Assembly (NCBI GenBank): GCA_029262455.1
Contig: JAJCZJ010000020.1
Location: 124,001 to 188,000 of the forward strand
Length of the DNA stretch: 64,000 nt
Reading direction: 5' to 3'
Source of the DNA: Deltaproteobacteria bacterium
GTDB lineage: Bacteria; Desulfobacterota; Binatia; HRBIN30; CADEER01
The position numbers and the translations under genes are program-made. How positions within the stretch are numbered: the stretch's first letter is position 1; every line of letters starts with the position of its first letter. Below the pieces are notes generated by a model, which was not told where the DNA came from, searched no databases, and was given only the letters and a program-made list of their open reading frames with translations. Of this stretch, positions 1 through 7,701 are shown one piece after another.

Positions 1-200
1 ATCCCCCGACGAAATCATCGCCTAACAAATCCGCGGCGATCTGCAGATAGAACCGAACCGCTGATGGACGCAGGTGAACGCGGATCGGACTTGAGGCCAG
101 GGATGAACGCTCATGAACATACGGCGTACACCGGCGTTTATCAGCAGTTTGGTTCCGGCCATTGGCGGGTCTGGGAAATCGGCGTCATCTGCGGATCGAA
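1..200. repeat. non-coding stretch with short imperfect repeats of a GATGAACGC/GTGAACGCGGAT type
   Basis: No convincing gene lies here. The stretch contains a run of related words: GATGGACGCAGGTGAACG at about 64-81, then GCGGATCGG, GGATGAACGCTCATGAAC at about 101-118 and CTGCGGATC at about 191-199. Comparable words are scattered in intergenic regions of many environmental bacterial genomes (from memory), so this may be one copy of a dispersed element. Its borders are not defined by anything visible here. Short reading frames across it look like noise. Confidence 0.35.
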
Positions 201-260
201 AAGAATCGCCTCCGCCGTGCACCAGCCACGACCTCCCGACCGCCCAGCACCGGAATCAAC

Positions 261-647
261 CTAGTCGAGTCTGCGTCGCATTCGTCGAAGGATGACGTCC
301 TCTCCGACGCATCCGATGGCCAGCAACAGGTTGAGCAGCGAGTAGATTCGGAACGGAAAGAACAGCAACAACTCGACGCTGTACAGTAGAAACGACCAAC
401 CGACGGCTGAGCGCAGCGATAGCCCGAGCACCTGAAACCAGACCAGCGCAAACATCCAAGTGGCCTTGGTGAAATAGACCTGTTTGCCGATCGCCAGGGC
501 CTGGTCGGGTCCAGTCGCTGCAGCGTATTTGCTGAAGACATCGGCACCGGGCCCAAGCCAGAACCTGTACTCGAAATTGAGGTGAACAAGCGTCCAGGAA
601 ATTAGGAACAACCAGAACATGTATGGACGACCCGCTGGTAGCTTCAT
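261..647 (-). CDS. small integral membrane protein, unknown function
   Basis: A 128-residue protein with about four hydrophobic segments (near residues 9-25, 62-80, 82-100 and 100-115) and an Arg-rich tail (RRMRRRLD), so a polytopic inner-membrane protein with a cytoplasmic C-terminus is likely. The ATG is preceded by a strong AGGAGG ribosome binding site 5 bases upstream, which supports the start. It lies 143 bases downstream of the SLATT-domain gene on the same strand and could be co-transcribed with it. I do not recognise a family and cannot give a function. Confidence 0.65.
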   Translation of the reverse strand: MKLPAGRPYMFWLFLISWTLVHLNFEYRFWLGPGADVFSKYAAATGPDQALAIGKQVYFTKATWMFALVWFQVLGLSLRSAVGWSFLLYSVELLLFFPFRIYSLLNLLLAIGCVGEDVILRRMRRRLD

Positions 648-790
648 GGCGCCTCCTCGTCTTTTGATCGGCTATAGAAAGTGGGGATCGAGACAGAGCA
701 CGAGGCGGTCTTCCCAACCAGGCAGCGGCCAAAGACAGGCACCGCAACCGGCGCGATCGCTAATCTCGCGCTGCTCTATCGACGAGGCGC

Positions 791-1747
791 TCAAATGGTC
801 GGCGCTTGATCGCCCGGGTCAGCCTGAGCTTGCTGCTCTGGAAGTTCCAAGAGCTGCAGGATTTTCTGGATCTCCTCCTTGGTCAGCCACTCCGCTCGCC
901 ACGCCTCGTTTTCCCTCGTCATGATCTCCTCGCAAGACTGAACCAGCTTCGTCTCTAGGGTCCTCAACTCTGCGCCCGACTTCCCCGCCTTTTCACTCTG
1001 AAATCTTGCGACCTCCAGGTTGAGCTGATCCGCCGTTGCCCGGTAGAGCCGAACCATCGAGGCGAACCGTCCCGCTTGAAGCAACGCAACGACCGCGGCG
1101 GTGGCCGTGGTGGCCACCGGGACGAAAGTGAGCAACACACCAACCGACGATCCGACAACGCCGAGCAATACGTTCACGACACCCAGCACGACGGAGCACA
1201 CCCGGAAAACGCCCTGTTTCCTTTCGTGTTCTTCGGCCCTCTTTTCATACCAGCCAGCTTGCTCGGTTGCGCGATTATCTATGTAATCTTGGAACGCCCC
1301 CACCTCTGGCGGCGGACTGCTTCCATTTGCGCTGCTCGCCCGCACAGCACTGACGCCTTTGGTCAGATCAGAGACCGAAGTGGCGAGCTTGCTAGCTCGA
1401 TCGTCAGCGTCGTAAGGAGGGATCGCCGCCGCGCATCGCCAGCACTCCCTCGCAATGGCTTCCGCGACGGCTCTCGCCTCCGCCCAGGCGGTTTCACGCT
1501 CGGTCGTCAGGAACTCTCGTCCGAAATAAGCAGCGATCGCCAAGACGAAGGCCGCAACGATCGCCAGCAGCCCCTCAGGAACCCCCTCCGGGGCCACCGC
1601 CGGTGCCGCGATGGCTCCGAGCCCCGCCCCTAGAACTCCGAGACCGAGCGCCCAAGACCTCGCCGACTCCTGCGCCCGCTTGCCAGCTCTGGCCGCAGCC
1701 GCCCATCCGTTTCGGATTTTCCATGATTCCAGCAGCAATTCATCCAT
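791..1747 (-). CDS. double SLATT-domain (DUF4231-like) 2TM protein
   Basis: A 318-residue protein with two similar halves, each a pair of transmembrane helices flanked by long charged helices. TM pair 1 is near residues 32-77 and TM pair 2 near 180-225. The second half begins with a DYIDNRATEQAGWYEKRA segment, which resembles the SLATT_1/DUF4231 signature; the first half resembles SLATT_3. SLATT domains are 2TM effectors predicted to make pores in nucleotide-signalled conflict systems. No SMODS nucleotidyltransferase or SLOG sensor is visible next door, so this copy is an orphan and its role in defence is inference. The start is supported by AGGAG 9 bases upstream of the ATG. A 143-base gap separates it from the small membrane gene downstream. 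Confidence 0.65.
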   Translation of the reverse strand: MDELLLESWKIRNGWAAAARAGKRAQESARSWALGLGVLGAGLGAIAAPAVAPEGVPEGLLAIVAAFVLAIAAYFGREFLTTERETAWAEARAVAEAIARECWRCAAAIPPYDADDRASKLATSVSDLTKGVSAVRASSANGSSPPPEVGAFQDYIDNRATEQAGWYEKRAEEHERKQGVFRVCSVVLGVVNVLLGVVGSSVGVLLTFVPVATTATAAVVALLQAGRFASMVRLYRATADQLNLEVARFQSEKAGKSGAELRTLETKLVQSCEEIMTRENEAWRAEWLTKEEIQKILQLLELPEQQAQADPGDQAPTI

Positions 1748-1969
1748 TCGTCTTCTCCTTGTCAGTCGGGGTCGTTCCCCGGGTTCCCAACCCCGCCGAA
1801 GATTGACCTCTACCGGGCTCCTCGGTCAATCAGGGACATCCCGGACCTCGCACTGGACCGACGCACTAGACCCGATGTCTCGAGTCGAAACCGTATCGGC
1901 AAATTGATGTCATCCTTTGTCCAGTTAAAACCTGGTAAGGCATTGACGGATTGGTTCTGACACTTAGAG

Positions 1970-2034
1970 TTGACAGCAAATGGGATCGTCTAAGTGCTTG
2001 CCCGACAGCCCGACCGTCGGGCTTCTTCCTGGAG
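1970..2034 (+). promoter_or_regulatory. possible promoter plus leader hairpin ahead of a small ORF
   Basis: A perfect TTGACA at 1970-1975 is followed 15 bases later by TAAGTG (1991-1996), a weak -10. The predicted transcript would then contain a 7-bp perfect hairpin, AGCCCGA at 2007-2013 and TCGGGCT at 2017-2023 with a CCG loop, followed by TCTTCCT and then a GGAG ribosome site at 2031-2034. The hairpin with its pyrimidine tail could act as an attenuator or terminator. Visible elements only; function is inference. Confidence 0.3.
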
Positions 2035-2044
2035 AAAAACGCTT

Positions 2045-2242
2045 ATGAACGCAACAGAAATCACCCTTACTTTCCTGACGATGTGGGCCGGGCTCGGCGG
2101 TGTTTTTGCCGCTGCGGCCGTGCTTACCGGCACTTGGACGAACGACATGTACCGATCGTGCTATTCTCGATTCAGACAGAGAAATCGGTCCGTGAACTCG
2201 GCGATCGGGTCCGCTCCCGAGGCCCATCCACATGCCTCTTGA
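2045..2242 (+). CDS. possible small single-pass membrane protein
   Basis: A 65-codon frame whose first 30 residues form one clear hydrophobic helix (ITLTFLTMWAGLGGVFAAAA) followed by a polar, Arg-rich tail. The ATG has GGAG 10 bases upstream and sits behind the TTGACA/hairpin leader described at 1970-2034, which is why I list it. No family is recognised. It could equally be a chance reading frame in a 750-base gap; the region from 2243 to 2503 holds nothing I can support. Confidence 0.35.
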   Translation: MNATEITLTFLTMWAGLGGVFAAAAVLTGTWTNDMYRSCYSRFRQRNRSVNSAIGSAPEAHPHAS

Positions 2243-2503
2243 TCGCTCCACCCTCGGCGTATTCTGCATGCGTCCGAGTGAGCCGCTCGGAGACGCGTTC
2301 GTGCCCCCCTCAATCGCACCGTCCGGCTCCCCCCAAGCTCAAGAAAACGGACAGCACCGAAGATCAACACCGCTTTCGAATGTCTCGGTGCGCTCCCGTT
2401 CGGCCGCGCAGATGGTCTTGCGTGGGATGTTTCAGTGGAGCGCTCGTCGCTTGGATAGAAATCGGCTGGACGGTTCGCATTTTCGGTCCAGACCGGAGCA
2501 TTC

Positions 2504-3589
2504 ATGAGGTCTCGTGTGCAAACCTCCGCGAATTCCACAGATCCGCTCTCCGAGAGGGCATTGCGGAAGGCGATCGAACTGGTTGAGTCCGGGGTCGTGC
2601 CGGACCCGATGGTTCGGTGGGCGATCCGTCGGATGTGTGCGCAGCGACTGCGCGATCAAGAAACAGCTGGCGAAGAAACGGAAGCTGTCGCGCGCAGTCT
2701 TGCGGATAGCCCGATCGCGCTCCACGTCGACAAGGCAAACGAGCAGCACTATGAGGTTCCGCCCGCGTTCTTCACCAGCGTGCTGGGCAGCCACTTGAAA
2801 TACAGTTGTAGCTACTGGCCGCATGGGGTGAACGACTTGGACACAGCCGAAACCAAGATGCTCAGTCTCACTGGCTCGCGCGCGCAACTCGAGGACGGCA
2901 TGAACATTCTCGAGCTCGGCTGCGGCTGGGGATCGCTAACCCTTTGGATCGCTCGCAAGTATCCGAATTGTCGAATCATCGCGGTGTCCAACGCGAGCTC
3001 GCAACGAAAGTACGTTGAAGCAGAATGCGCGTCGCACGGTTTTACCAACGTCAAAGTGGTTACCGCTGACGCCAACGTTTTCGACACCGACGAGCGCTTC
3101 GACCGCGTCGTTTCGGTGGAGATGTTCGAACATATGCGCAACTACGGAGCCCTGCTGCGACGAATCTCAGGCTGGCTGAGACCCGAAGGCCGCCTCTTTG
3201 TCCATATCTTCAGCCACCGCCGGTTCACGTATCCATTCGAAGCGGAAGGGGCCGGGGATTGGATGGGACGATACTTCTTCACCGGTGGTCTGATGCCGGG
3301 GCAGCATCTGCTGCAGGAGTTCGATGCGGACATGACGGTGGAACGTCACTGGCTGCTCGACGGAACCCACTATCAGAAGACGTCCAACGCATGGCTGGCA
3401 AACCTCGACGGTCATCGAGATCGCGTTCGTGACGTATTGCTCCCCGTCTATGGAGCCTCCGACGTGAATCGATGGATCGTCCGTTGGCGCATCTTCTTCC
3501 TTGCTTGCGCTGAACTGTTCGGCTACGACCAGGGGCGCGAATGGGGCGTCAGCCACTATCTCCTCCGGCCGACTCCGAAACCCTCGTGA
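2504..3589 (+). CDS. cyclopropane-fatty-acyl-phospholipid synthase-family SAM methyltransferase
   Basis: A 361-residue class I methyltransferase of the CFA synthase / coclaurine N-methyltransferase-like family. Visible signatures are the substrate-side QHYEVPPAFF (81-90), the KYSCSYWP segment (99-106) and the SAM-binding ELGCGWG (137-143). The usual EMFEHM motif occurs further on. Members methylate double bonds of unsaturated phospholipid acyl chains or small amines; which substrate is used here cannot be read from sequence. It is soluble and likely cytoplasmic at the membrane face. The halogenase-like flavoprotein follows 103 bases downstream on the same strand, so joint expression is possible. 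Full length for the ~350-aa subgroup. Confidence 0.8.
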   Translation: MRSRVQTSANSTDPLSERALRKAIELVESGVVPDPMVRWAIRRMCAQRLRDQETAGEETEAVARSLADSPIALHVDKANEQHYEVPPAFFTSVLGSHLKYSCSYWPHGVNDLDTAETKMLSLTGSRAQLEDGMNILELGCGWGSLTLWIARKYPNCRIIAVSNASSQRKYVEAECASHGFTNVKVVTADANVFDTDERFDRVVSVEMFEHMRNYGALLRRISGWLRPEGRLFVHIFSHRRFTYPFEAEGAGDWMGRYFFTGGLMPGQHLLQEFDADMTVERHWLLDGTHYQKTSNAWLANLDGHRDRVRDVLLPVYGASDVNRWIVRWRIFFLACAELFGYDQGREWGVSHYLLRPTPKPS

Positions 3590-3692
3590 CCTGACCGCAG
3601 TCCGTCGCGGCTGGACCGCATCGTGTTAATGGGGAATAGGTAGTCGGCATGAAATGTTGCCGGGATGCCGTGGACCTGTGGGTTCGGGCGCT

Positions 3693-4943
3693 ATGCACGA
3701 CGTTCTCGTAATTGGCGGCGGTCCCGCGGGGTCAAGCATCGCGGCCCTATTGTCCGAGCGCGGTCACGACGTTCTCGTCGTCGAGAAAGATCGGCATCCG
3801 CGGGCGCACATCGGGGAGTCCCTGCTGCCCGCAAACATCGAACTCTTCGAGCGCCTCGATGTTCTGGATCAGGTGCGAAACCTCGGCATCGTCAAAGCCG
3901 GCGCGGACTTCAACACCTTCGATCGCGACTTCGATCCGCCGCGACACGACGCCGTGTTCTCGAACCAACTCGACAACAGCAAGCCGGACTACGCCTTTGA
4001 GGTGCGACGCAGCGAGTTCGACCGCATGTTGCTCGACAATTGCAGGAAAAAGGGGGCGACAGTCGTCGAACAGACCCGGGTCGCCAGCGTCGAGTTCGCC
4101 GAGACCAACCCGGTCGCTCGCATCGTCGCGGCCGACGGCTCGACCGAAGCAGTGCGGGCACGCTTCGTCGTCGACGCATCCGGTCGAGACACCATTCTCG
4201 CTGGTCAGCTAGGAACCAAGCGACTTCACCCACACCACGCGAGCGCCGCCGTCTACTCTTACTTCGAAGGCGTGTCGCGACGGGCCGGCGCCGCCGCCGG
4301 CAACCTCAGCTTGTACTGGTCCGATCACGGTTGGATCTGGCTCATCCCCTTGCGCGACGATGCCACCAGCGTCGGCGCTGTCTGCGCCCCCGACCACCTC
4401 AAGCAACGGCGCGGGACGATCGACCAGTACTTCGCCGAGACCCTGGCATCCGGGCCCGCCGAGTTGAGCGAACGCCTGCGCAATGCGCGCCGCTGTGCAG
4501 CCGTCACTACAACCGGCAACTACTCGTATTCGTCCGACAGGATCGCCGGTGATCGCTGGTTGATGGTCGGCGACGCCTACGCGTTCGTCGATCCGGTATT
4601 CTCTTCCGGCGTGTTGCTGGCGATGCAAAGCTCTTTCGAAGCGTTGCCGGCCATCGAGGCCTGGCTGCGGGGCGATACGCGCGGATACCAGCGCGCCTCG
4701 CGAGCCTATGAGATCCGTCACCGCCGCGCTCTCGCCGTTTTCTCGTGGTTCATCGAGCGCTTCCGCACTCCCGCCATGAAGCAGCTATTGATGCGGCCGA
4801 GCAACCCGCTCGACGTGCAACGCGCGGTCGTGTCGATGCTCACTGGCGACGTCTTCCACAACGAGGCCATCCACTGGCGCTTGCGACTGTTTAAACTGAT
4901 CTACGCGGCGACCAGCCTTCGCCTGTCCCTATCGGCACGCTAG
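3693..4943 (+). CDS. FAD-dependent oxidoreductase, flavin-dependent halogenase-like
   Basis: A 416-residue flavoprotein. It has an N-terminal Rossmann motif GGGPAG (8-13), VDASGRD (160-166), and the second FAD motif GDAYAFVDPVFSSG (293-306). Features shared with flavin-dependent halogenases are WIWLIP (214-219, the WxWxIP signature), a lysine at 68 in the context GIVKAGADF where the catalytic Lys is expected, and the DPVFSSG segment. Such enzymes oxidise chloride or bromide with FADH2 and O2 and halogenate phenols or pyrroles, often on a carrier protein. Some relatives with the same motifs are reductases or hydroxylases, so halogenation is inference. I chose the ATG at 3693 because the Rossmann strand starts directly there; 13 further upstream codons are open. 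No carrier protein or flavin reductase is adjacent. Confidence 0.75.
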   Translation: MHDVLVIGGGPAGSSIAALLSERGHDVLVVEKDRHPRAHIGESLLPANIELFERLDVLDQVRNLGIVKAGADFNTFDRDFDPPRHDAVFSNQLDNSKPDYAFEVRRSEFDRMLLDNCRKKGATVVEQTRVASVEFAETNPVARIVAADGSTEAVRARFVVDASGRDTILAGQLGTKRLHPHHASAAVYSYFEGVSRRAGAAAGNLSLYWSDHGWIWLIPLRDDATSVGAVCAPDHLKQRRGTIDQYFAETLASGPAELSERLRNARRCAAVTTTGNYSYSSDRIAGDRWLMVGDAYAFVDPVFSSGVLLAMQSSFEALPAIEAWLRGDTRGYQRASRAYEIRHRRALAVFSWFIERFRTPAMKQLLMRPSNPLDVQRAVVSMLTGDVFHNEAIHWRLRLFKLIYAATSLRLSLSAR

Positions 4944-4944
4944 C

Positions 4945-5244
4945 GCAAAACAGGGCCTCCGCGCACGGTTCGGGCACTGCCAACCGGAATCCGATGTGCT
5001 CGTGATCAACGCACGCCGTGGCGAAACCTGGACCATCGTACGTCGAGTCAGAAGCCGCGCAGTACTTCCGCTGAGACATTCTTACAATTCGCGATGCCGG
5101 CCCAAGGAAAACGACGCGCTGAACCGTCCAGATCGCGGCCTCTCGGAGTAGGTACGGTACTTGCTGATCTCCGGACAACGACTTGCGTTGCAAAGAGAAT
5201 CCCAGCTGCTGGCGGAAAAGGCCCAGCAACTTGGAATTCCTTGA
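4945..5244 (+). pseudogene. possible degenerate coding fragment
   Basis: This gap between two intact genes shows protein-like stretches that switch frame. Frame from 4981 reads QPESDVLVINARRGETW; frame from 5042 reads VESEAAQYFR then a stop; frame from 5101 reads PKENDALNRPDRGLSE, hits TAG at 5149, and continues as VRYLLISGQRLALQRESQLL to a TGA at 5242-5244. The pieces together look like an old gene of about 90 codons broken by frameshifts and one stop. I do not recognise the family, and chance cannot be excluded. Confidence 0.3.
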
Positions 5245-5332
5245 AAAAACCGGGTGCTGCGAAACGAATCACAGACGACGGGAGCGATACGGAATTTTCC
5301 GGTCTGCCATGACTCCGAGGAAGGTGCATCGA

Positions 5333-6433
5333 ATGCCGACGAAGATTGAAGATCTAGACTTGCGCGAGCTGGCGGACATGGAGGAAAGCGAGCGGGCATT
5401 CGTATCGTGCTATCTTTGCCCGCCCGACGATCAATCGTGGTTGCTCCGTCGAGCTGAAGTCATCACCGACATGCTCGAGGACGAGCCGCAAGCGGCCGAG
5501 CACTTCGCGGCGGGGATGGATTTGGTAAAGAAGTGGCTCGACGAACGCACGGAGCCGGCGCAGTCGGTGTGTGTCTTCGCCTGCTTCGCCCTCGACTTCG
5601 TGCGCGGATATTGTCTCGACGTAGAGATGGGAAACCGCCTGCGCATCGGTCCTGCACCGATTCTGCGTCCGCTAGCCGAACTCGCTGACAGCCACGAGAA
5701 CTACGTACTCATCGCCGCGAACAACAGCGCGACTGAGGTCCACTTTGTGTCCGCCGACACGATCGCCGATTCGCAGCGAATTTCGGGAGGGATCAAGAAT
5801 CATGTCAAGAAGGGCGGTTGGTCGCAAAAGCGCTACCAGCGCCGTCGCGACAACGAGCTCCTGCATTACGCGAAGGACGTGTCCGAGCGGCTGCGCTCAC
5901 TCAGCGAAGAGCGCGACTTCGGTCGCATCGTCCTGTTCGGTTCTCAGGAGGCGCGACGTGAAATCCTGGAGCATCTCGACGAAGACCTTCGCGAACAAGT
6001 CGTCGCTGACCAAGCGGCCGACCTCAACGCCGACACCAACGAGCTTCTGGAAGAGGCGGCCAAGATCATCGCCGAGGATTCCAAAAATGCCGAGCGAACC
6101 CTGTGGCAACGCATCAAAGAAGAGACCCTGGCCGACGGTTTGGCCACAACCGGGGCGGGGGACGTCTGGGGAGCGCTGGCGACCGGCCGCGTAGAGACTC
6201 TCATGATCGAAAAGGATGTACATATCGAAGGGCGAAAGTGTAGGGAGTGCGAGAACGTCGTCACGAAGACAACCGAACACTGCCCCTTCTGTCGCGAATC
6301 GGAGCTGTTCCCCATCGCGCTCGTCGATGAAATGATCCGCCAAGCGGAACGGACCAGTGCCGCGGTCGAATTCGCTGAATCGGTGCCCGGTCTCACCAAG
6401 TCCGGCGGCGTCGCCGCTCTCCTTCGATACTGA
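5333..6433 (+). CDS. bacterial archaeo-eukaryotic release factor-like (baeRF/VLRF1-type) protein
   Basis: A 366-residue protein. The centre has the eRF1/Vms1-like segment GGIKNHVKKGGWSQKRYQRR (152-171) with GGWSQ in the place of the catalytic GGQ/GxxQ loop, followed by a long helix. The C-terminal part has a zinc-ribbon-like CxxC...CxxC (C303, C306, C317, C320). baeRF/VLRF1 proteins are peptidyl-tRNA hydrolases or release factors acting on stalled 50S ribosomes; a ribosome-rescue role is therefore likely but not shown. The ATG at 5333 is chosen because AGGAAGG lies 8 bases upstream; an in-frame ATG at 5309 has no good site. Upstream is a degenerate stretch, downstream a CoA-transferase gene with its own ribosome site. 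Confidence 0.75.
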   Translation: MPTKIEDLDLRELADMEESERAFVSCYLCPPDDQSWLLRRAEVITDMLEDEPQAAEHFAAGMDLVKKWLDERTEPAQSVCVFACFALDFVRGYCLDVEMGNRLRIGPAPILRPLAELADSHENYVLIAANNSATEVHFVSADTIADSQRISGGIKNHVKKGGWSQKRYQRRRDNELLHYAKDVSERLRSLSEERDFGRIVLFGSQEARREILEHLDEDLREQVVADQAADLNADTNELLEEAAKIIAEDSKNAERTLWQRIKEETLADGLATTGAGDVWGALATGRVETLMIEKDVHIEGRKCRECENVVTKTTEHCPFCRESELFPIALVDEMIRQAERTSAAVEFAESVPGLTKSGGVAALLRY

Positions 6434-6525
6434 GTTGCCAGGCGAACAAGCTCTCATTGGAATCGCTCCGCTCGTCCAGTATAGCCTCTTCCCAGGCAGG
6501 GAATGCACTGAGGAGAAGGGCAACG

Positions 6526-7701
6526 ATGGACGGAGCGCTCGCAGGAATCAGAATCGTCGACCTCACGGCCAACATCACCGGACCGTATGCCACGATGATC
6601 CTCGCCGACCAGGGCGCTGAGGTCATCAAGGTCGAGGCACCCCCTCACGGCGATGTGATGCGCTACCTCGGTTCGCAGAGTGGCGGCATGACTGCGCTGT
6701 TCGCATCATGCAACCGCAACAAGCGCTCGGTCATGTTGAACCTCAAGCAATCCGAAGCGCGCGAAATCGTCCAACAGCTCGCGCGACAAGCGGACGTATT
6801 CGTGCAGAATTTTCGACCCGATGTCATCGACCGGCTCGGCCTGGGCGAACCGGATCTCCGCAGCGAGCATCCCGAGCTGATCTACGTTTCGATGAACGCA
6901 TTCGGGGAGAAGGGTCCGTACGCCGACCGACCCGCCTACGATCACATCCTGCAGGGGATGACGGGCGCCGCCTACGTACAAGCCGATCCGCCGCAATATA
7001 TGCGTCAGGCGTGGTGCGACAAGGGGACTGCCGTCATCGCCGCGCAGGCGATCACCGCTGCCCTTTTCGCCCGCGAGCGCGGCGCTGGCGGTCAACACGT
7101 GAGACTGTCGATGCTCGATGCCGGCATCTCTTTTCTCTGGCCCGACGGGCACACGGACACCATGATCCTCGATGAGGAAAAAGCGGTTCGAGTCGCGCCG
7201 ATCGCCGGCACATACGTTCCGATCGAAACAGCCGACGGCTTCGTGACGATCGCAGCGGTTACGCCCCAGCAAAGAGATAGCCTGCTCGTAGCGATCGGAC
7301 GCGTCGATCTCCTGGTCGACCCGCGCTTCGCGACTCTCGAGAGTCTGATGCAGAATTTGGACGCATTCCGCGCCGAGGTACTGTCGAGTCAGAAGGGCCG
7401 TACGACCGGCGAGCTGCTCGCTGCACTGCACGACGCCGACGTCCCCTGCGGACCCATTTTGCGCCCCGGCGAAGTTCCGGATTTCCCGCAGGTGCGTGAG
7501 AACGAGATCCTCGTCGCCAGCGAACATCCAACCATGGGCCGAATCCGCGAACCGCGCCCAGCGGCCCGCTTCGAAGCGACGCCTTCAACCATCCGATCGC
7601 CTGCCCCGACTCTCGGACAACACACGGACGAGGTACTGCGCGAGCTCGGCCGCAGCGACGACGAAATCACACAGCTGCGATCTGATGACGCCATCGTTTG
7701 A
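6526..7701 (+). CDS. CoA-transferase family III (CaiB/BaiF-type)
   Basis: A 391-residue class III CoA-transferase. It begins with the family N-terminus LAGIRIVDLTANITGPYATM, followed by LADQGAEVIKVEAP (27-39), NRNKRSVMLNLK (63-74) and VFVQNFRPDVIDRLGLG (91-107). The catalytic aspartate is expected at D139 in ADRPAYDHILQGMTG. Such enzymes move CoA between carboxylic acids without hydrolysis; the acid here is unknown. The start at 6526 has AGGAG 10 bases upstream. The 3' end overlaps the start of the radical SAM gene by 17 bases, so the two are translationally coupled, an unusual partnership. Confidence 0.85.
   Translation: MDGALAGIRIVDLTANITGPYATMILADQGAEVIKVEAPPHGDVMRYLGSQSGGMTALFASCNRNKRSVMLNLKQSEAREIVQQLARQADVFVQNFRPDVIDRLGLGEPDLRSEHPELIYVSMNAFGEKGPYADRPAYDHILQGMTGAAYVQADPPQYMRQAWCDKGTAVIAAQAITAALFARERGAGGQHVRLSMLDAGISFLWPDGHTDTMILDEEKAVRVAPIAGTYVPIETADGFVTIAAVTPQQRDSLLVAIGRVDLLVDPRFATLESLMQNLDAFRAEVLSSQKGRTTGELLAALHDADVPCGPILRPGEVPDFPQVRENEILVASEHPTMGRIREPRPAARFEATPSTIRSPAPTLGQHTDEVLRELGRSDDEITQLRSDDAIV

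Noticed and set aside
1076-1633. 185-codon plus-strand frame
   Set aside because: Antisense to the SLATT gene; composition is Arg/Pro-rich noise.
1951-2586. 211-codon plus-strand frame
   Set aside because: Arg/Ser/Cys-rich composition, no ribosome site, overlaps the methyltransferase start in another frame.
6706-7527. 273-codon antisense frame
   Set aside because: Lies opposite the CoA-transferase gene and shows no family features.
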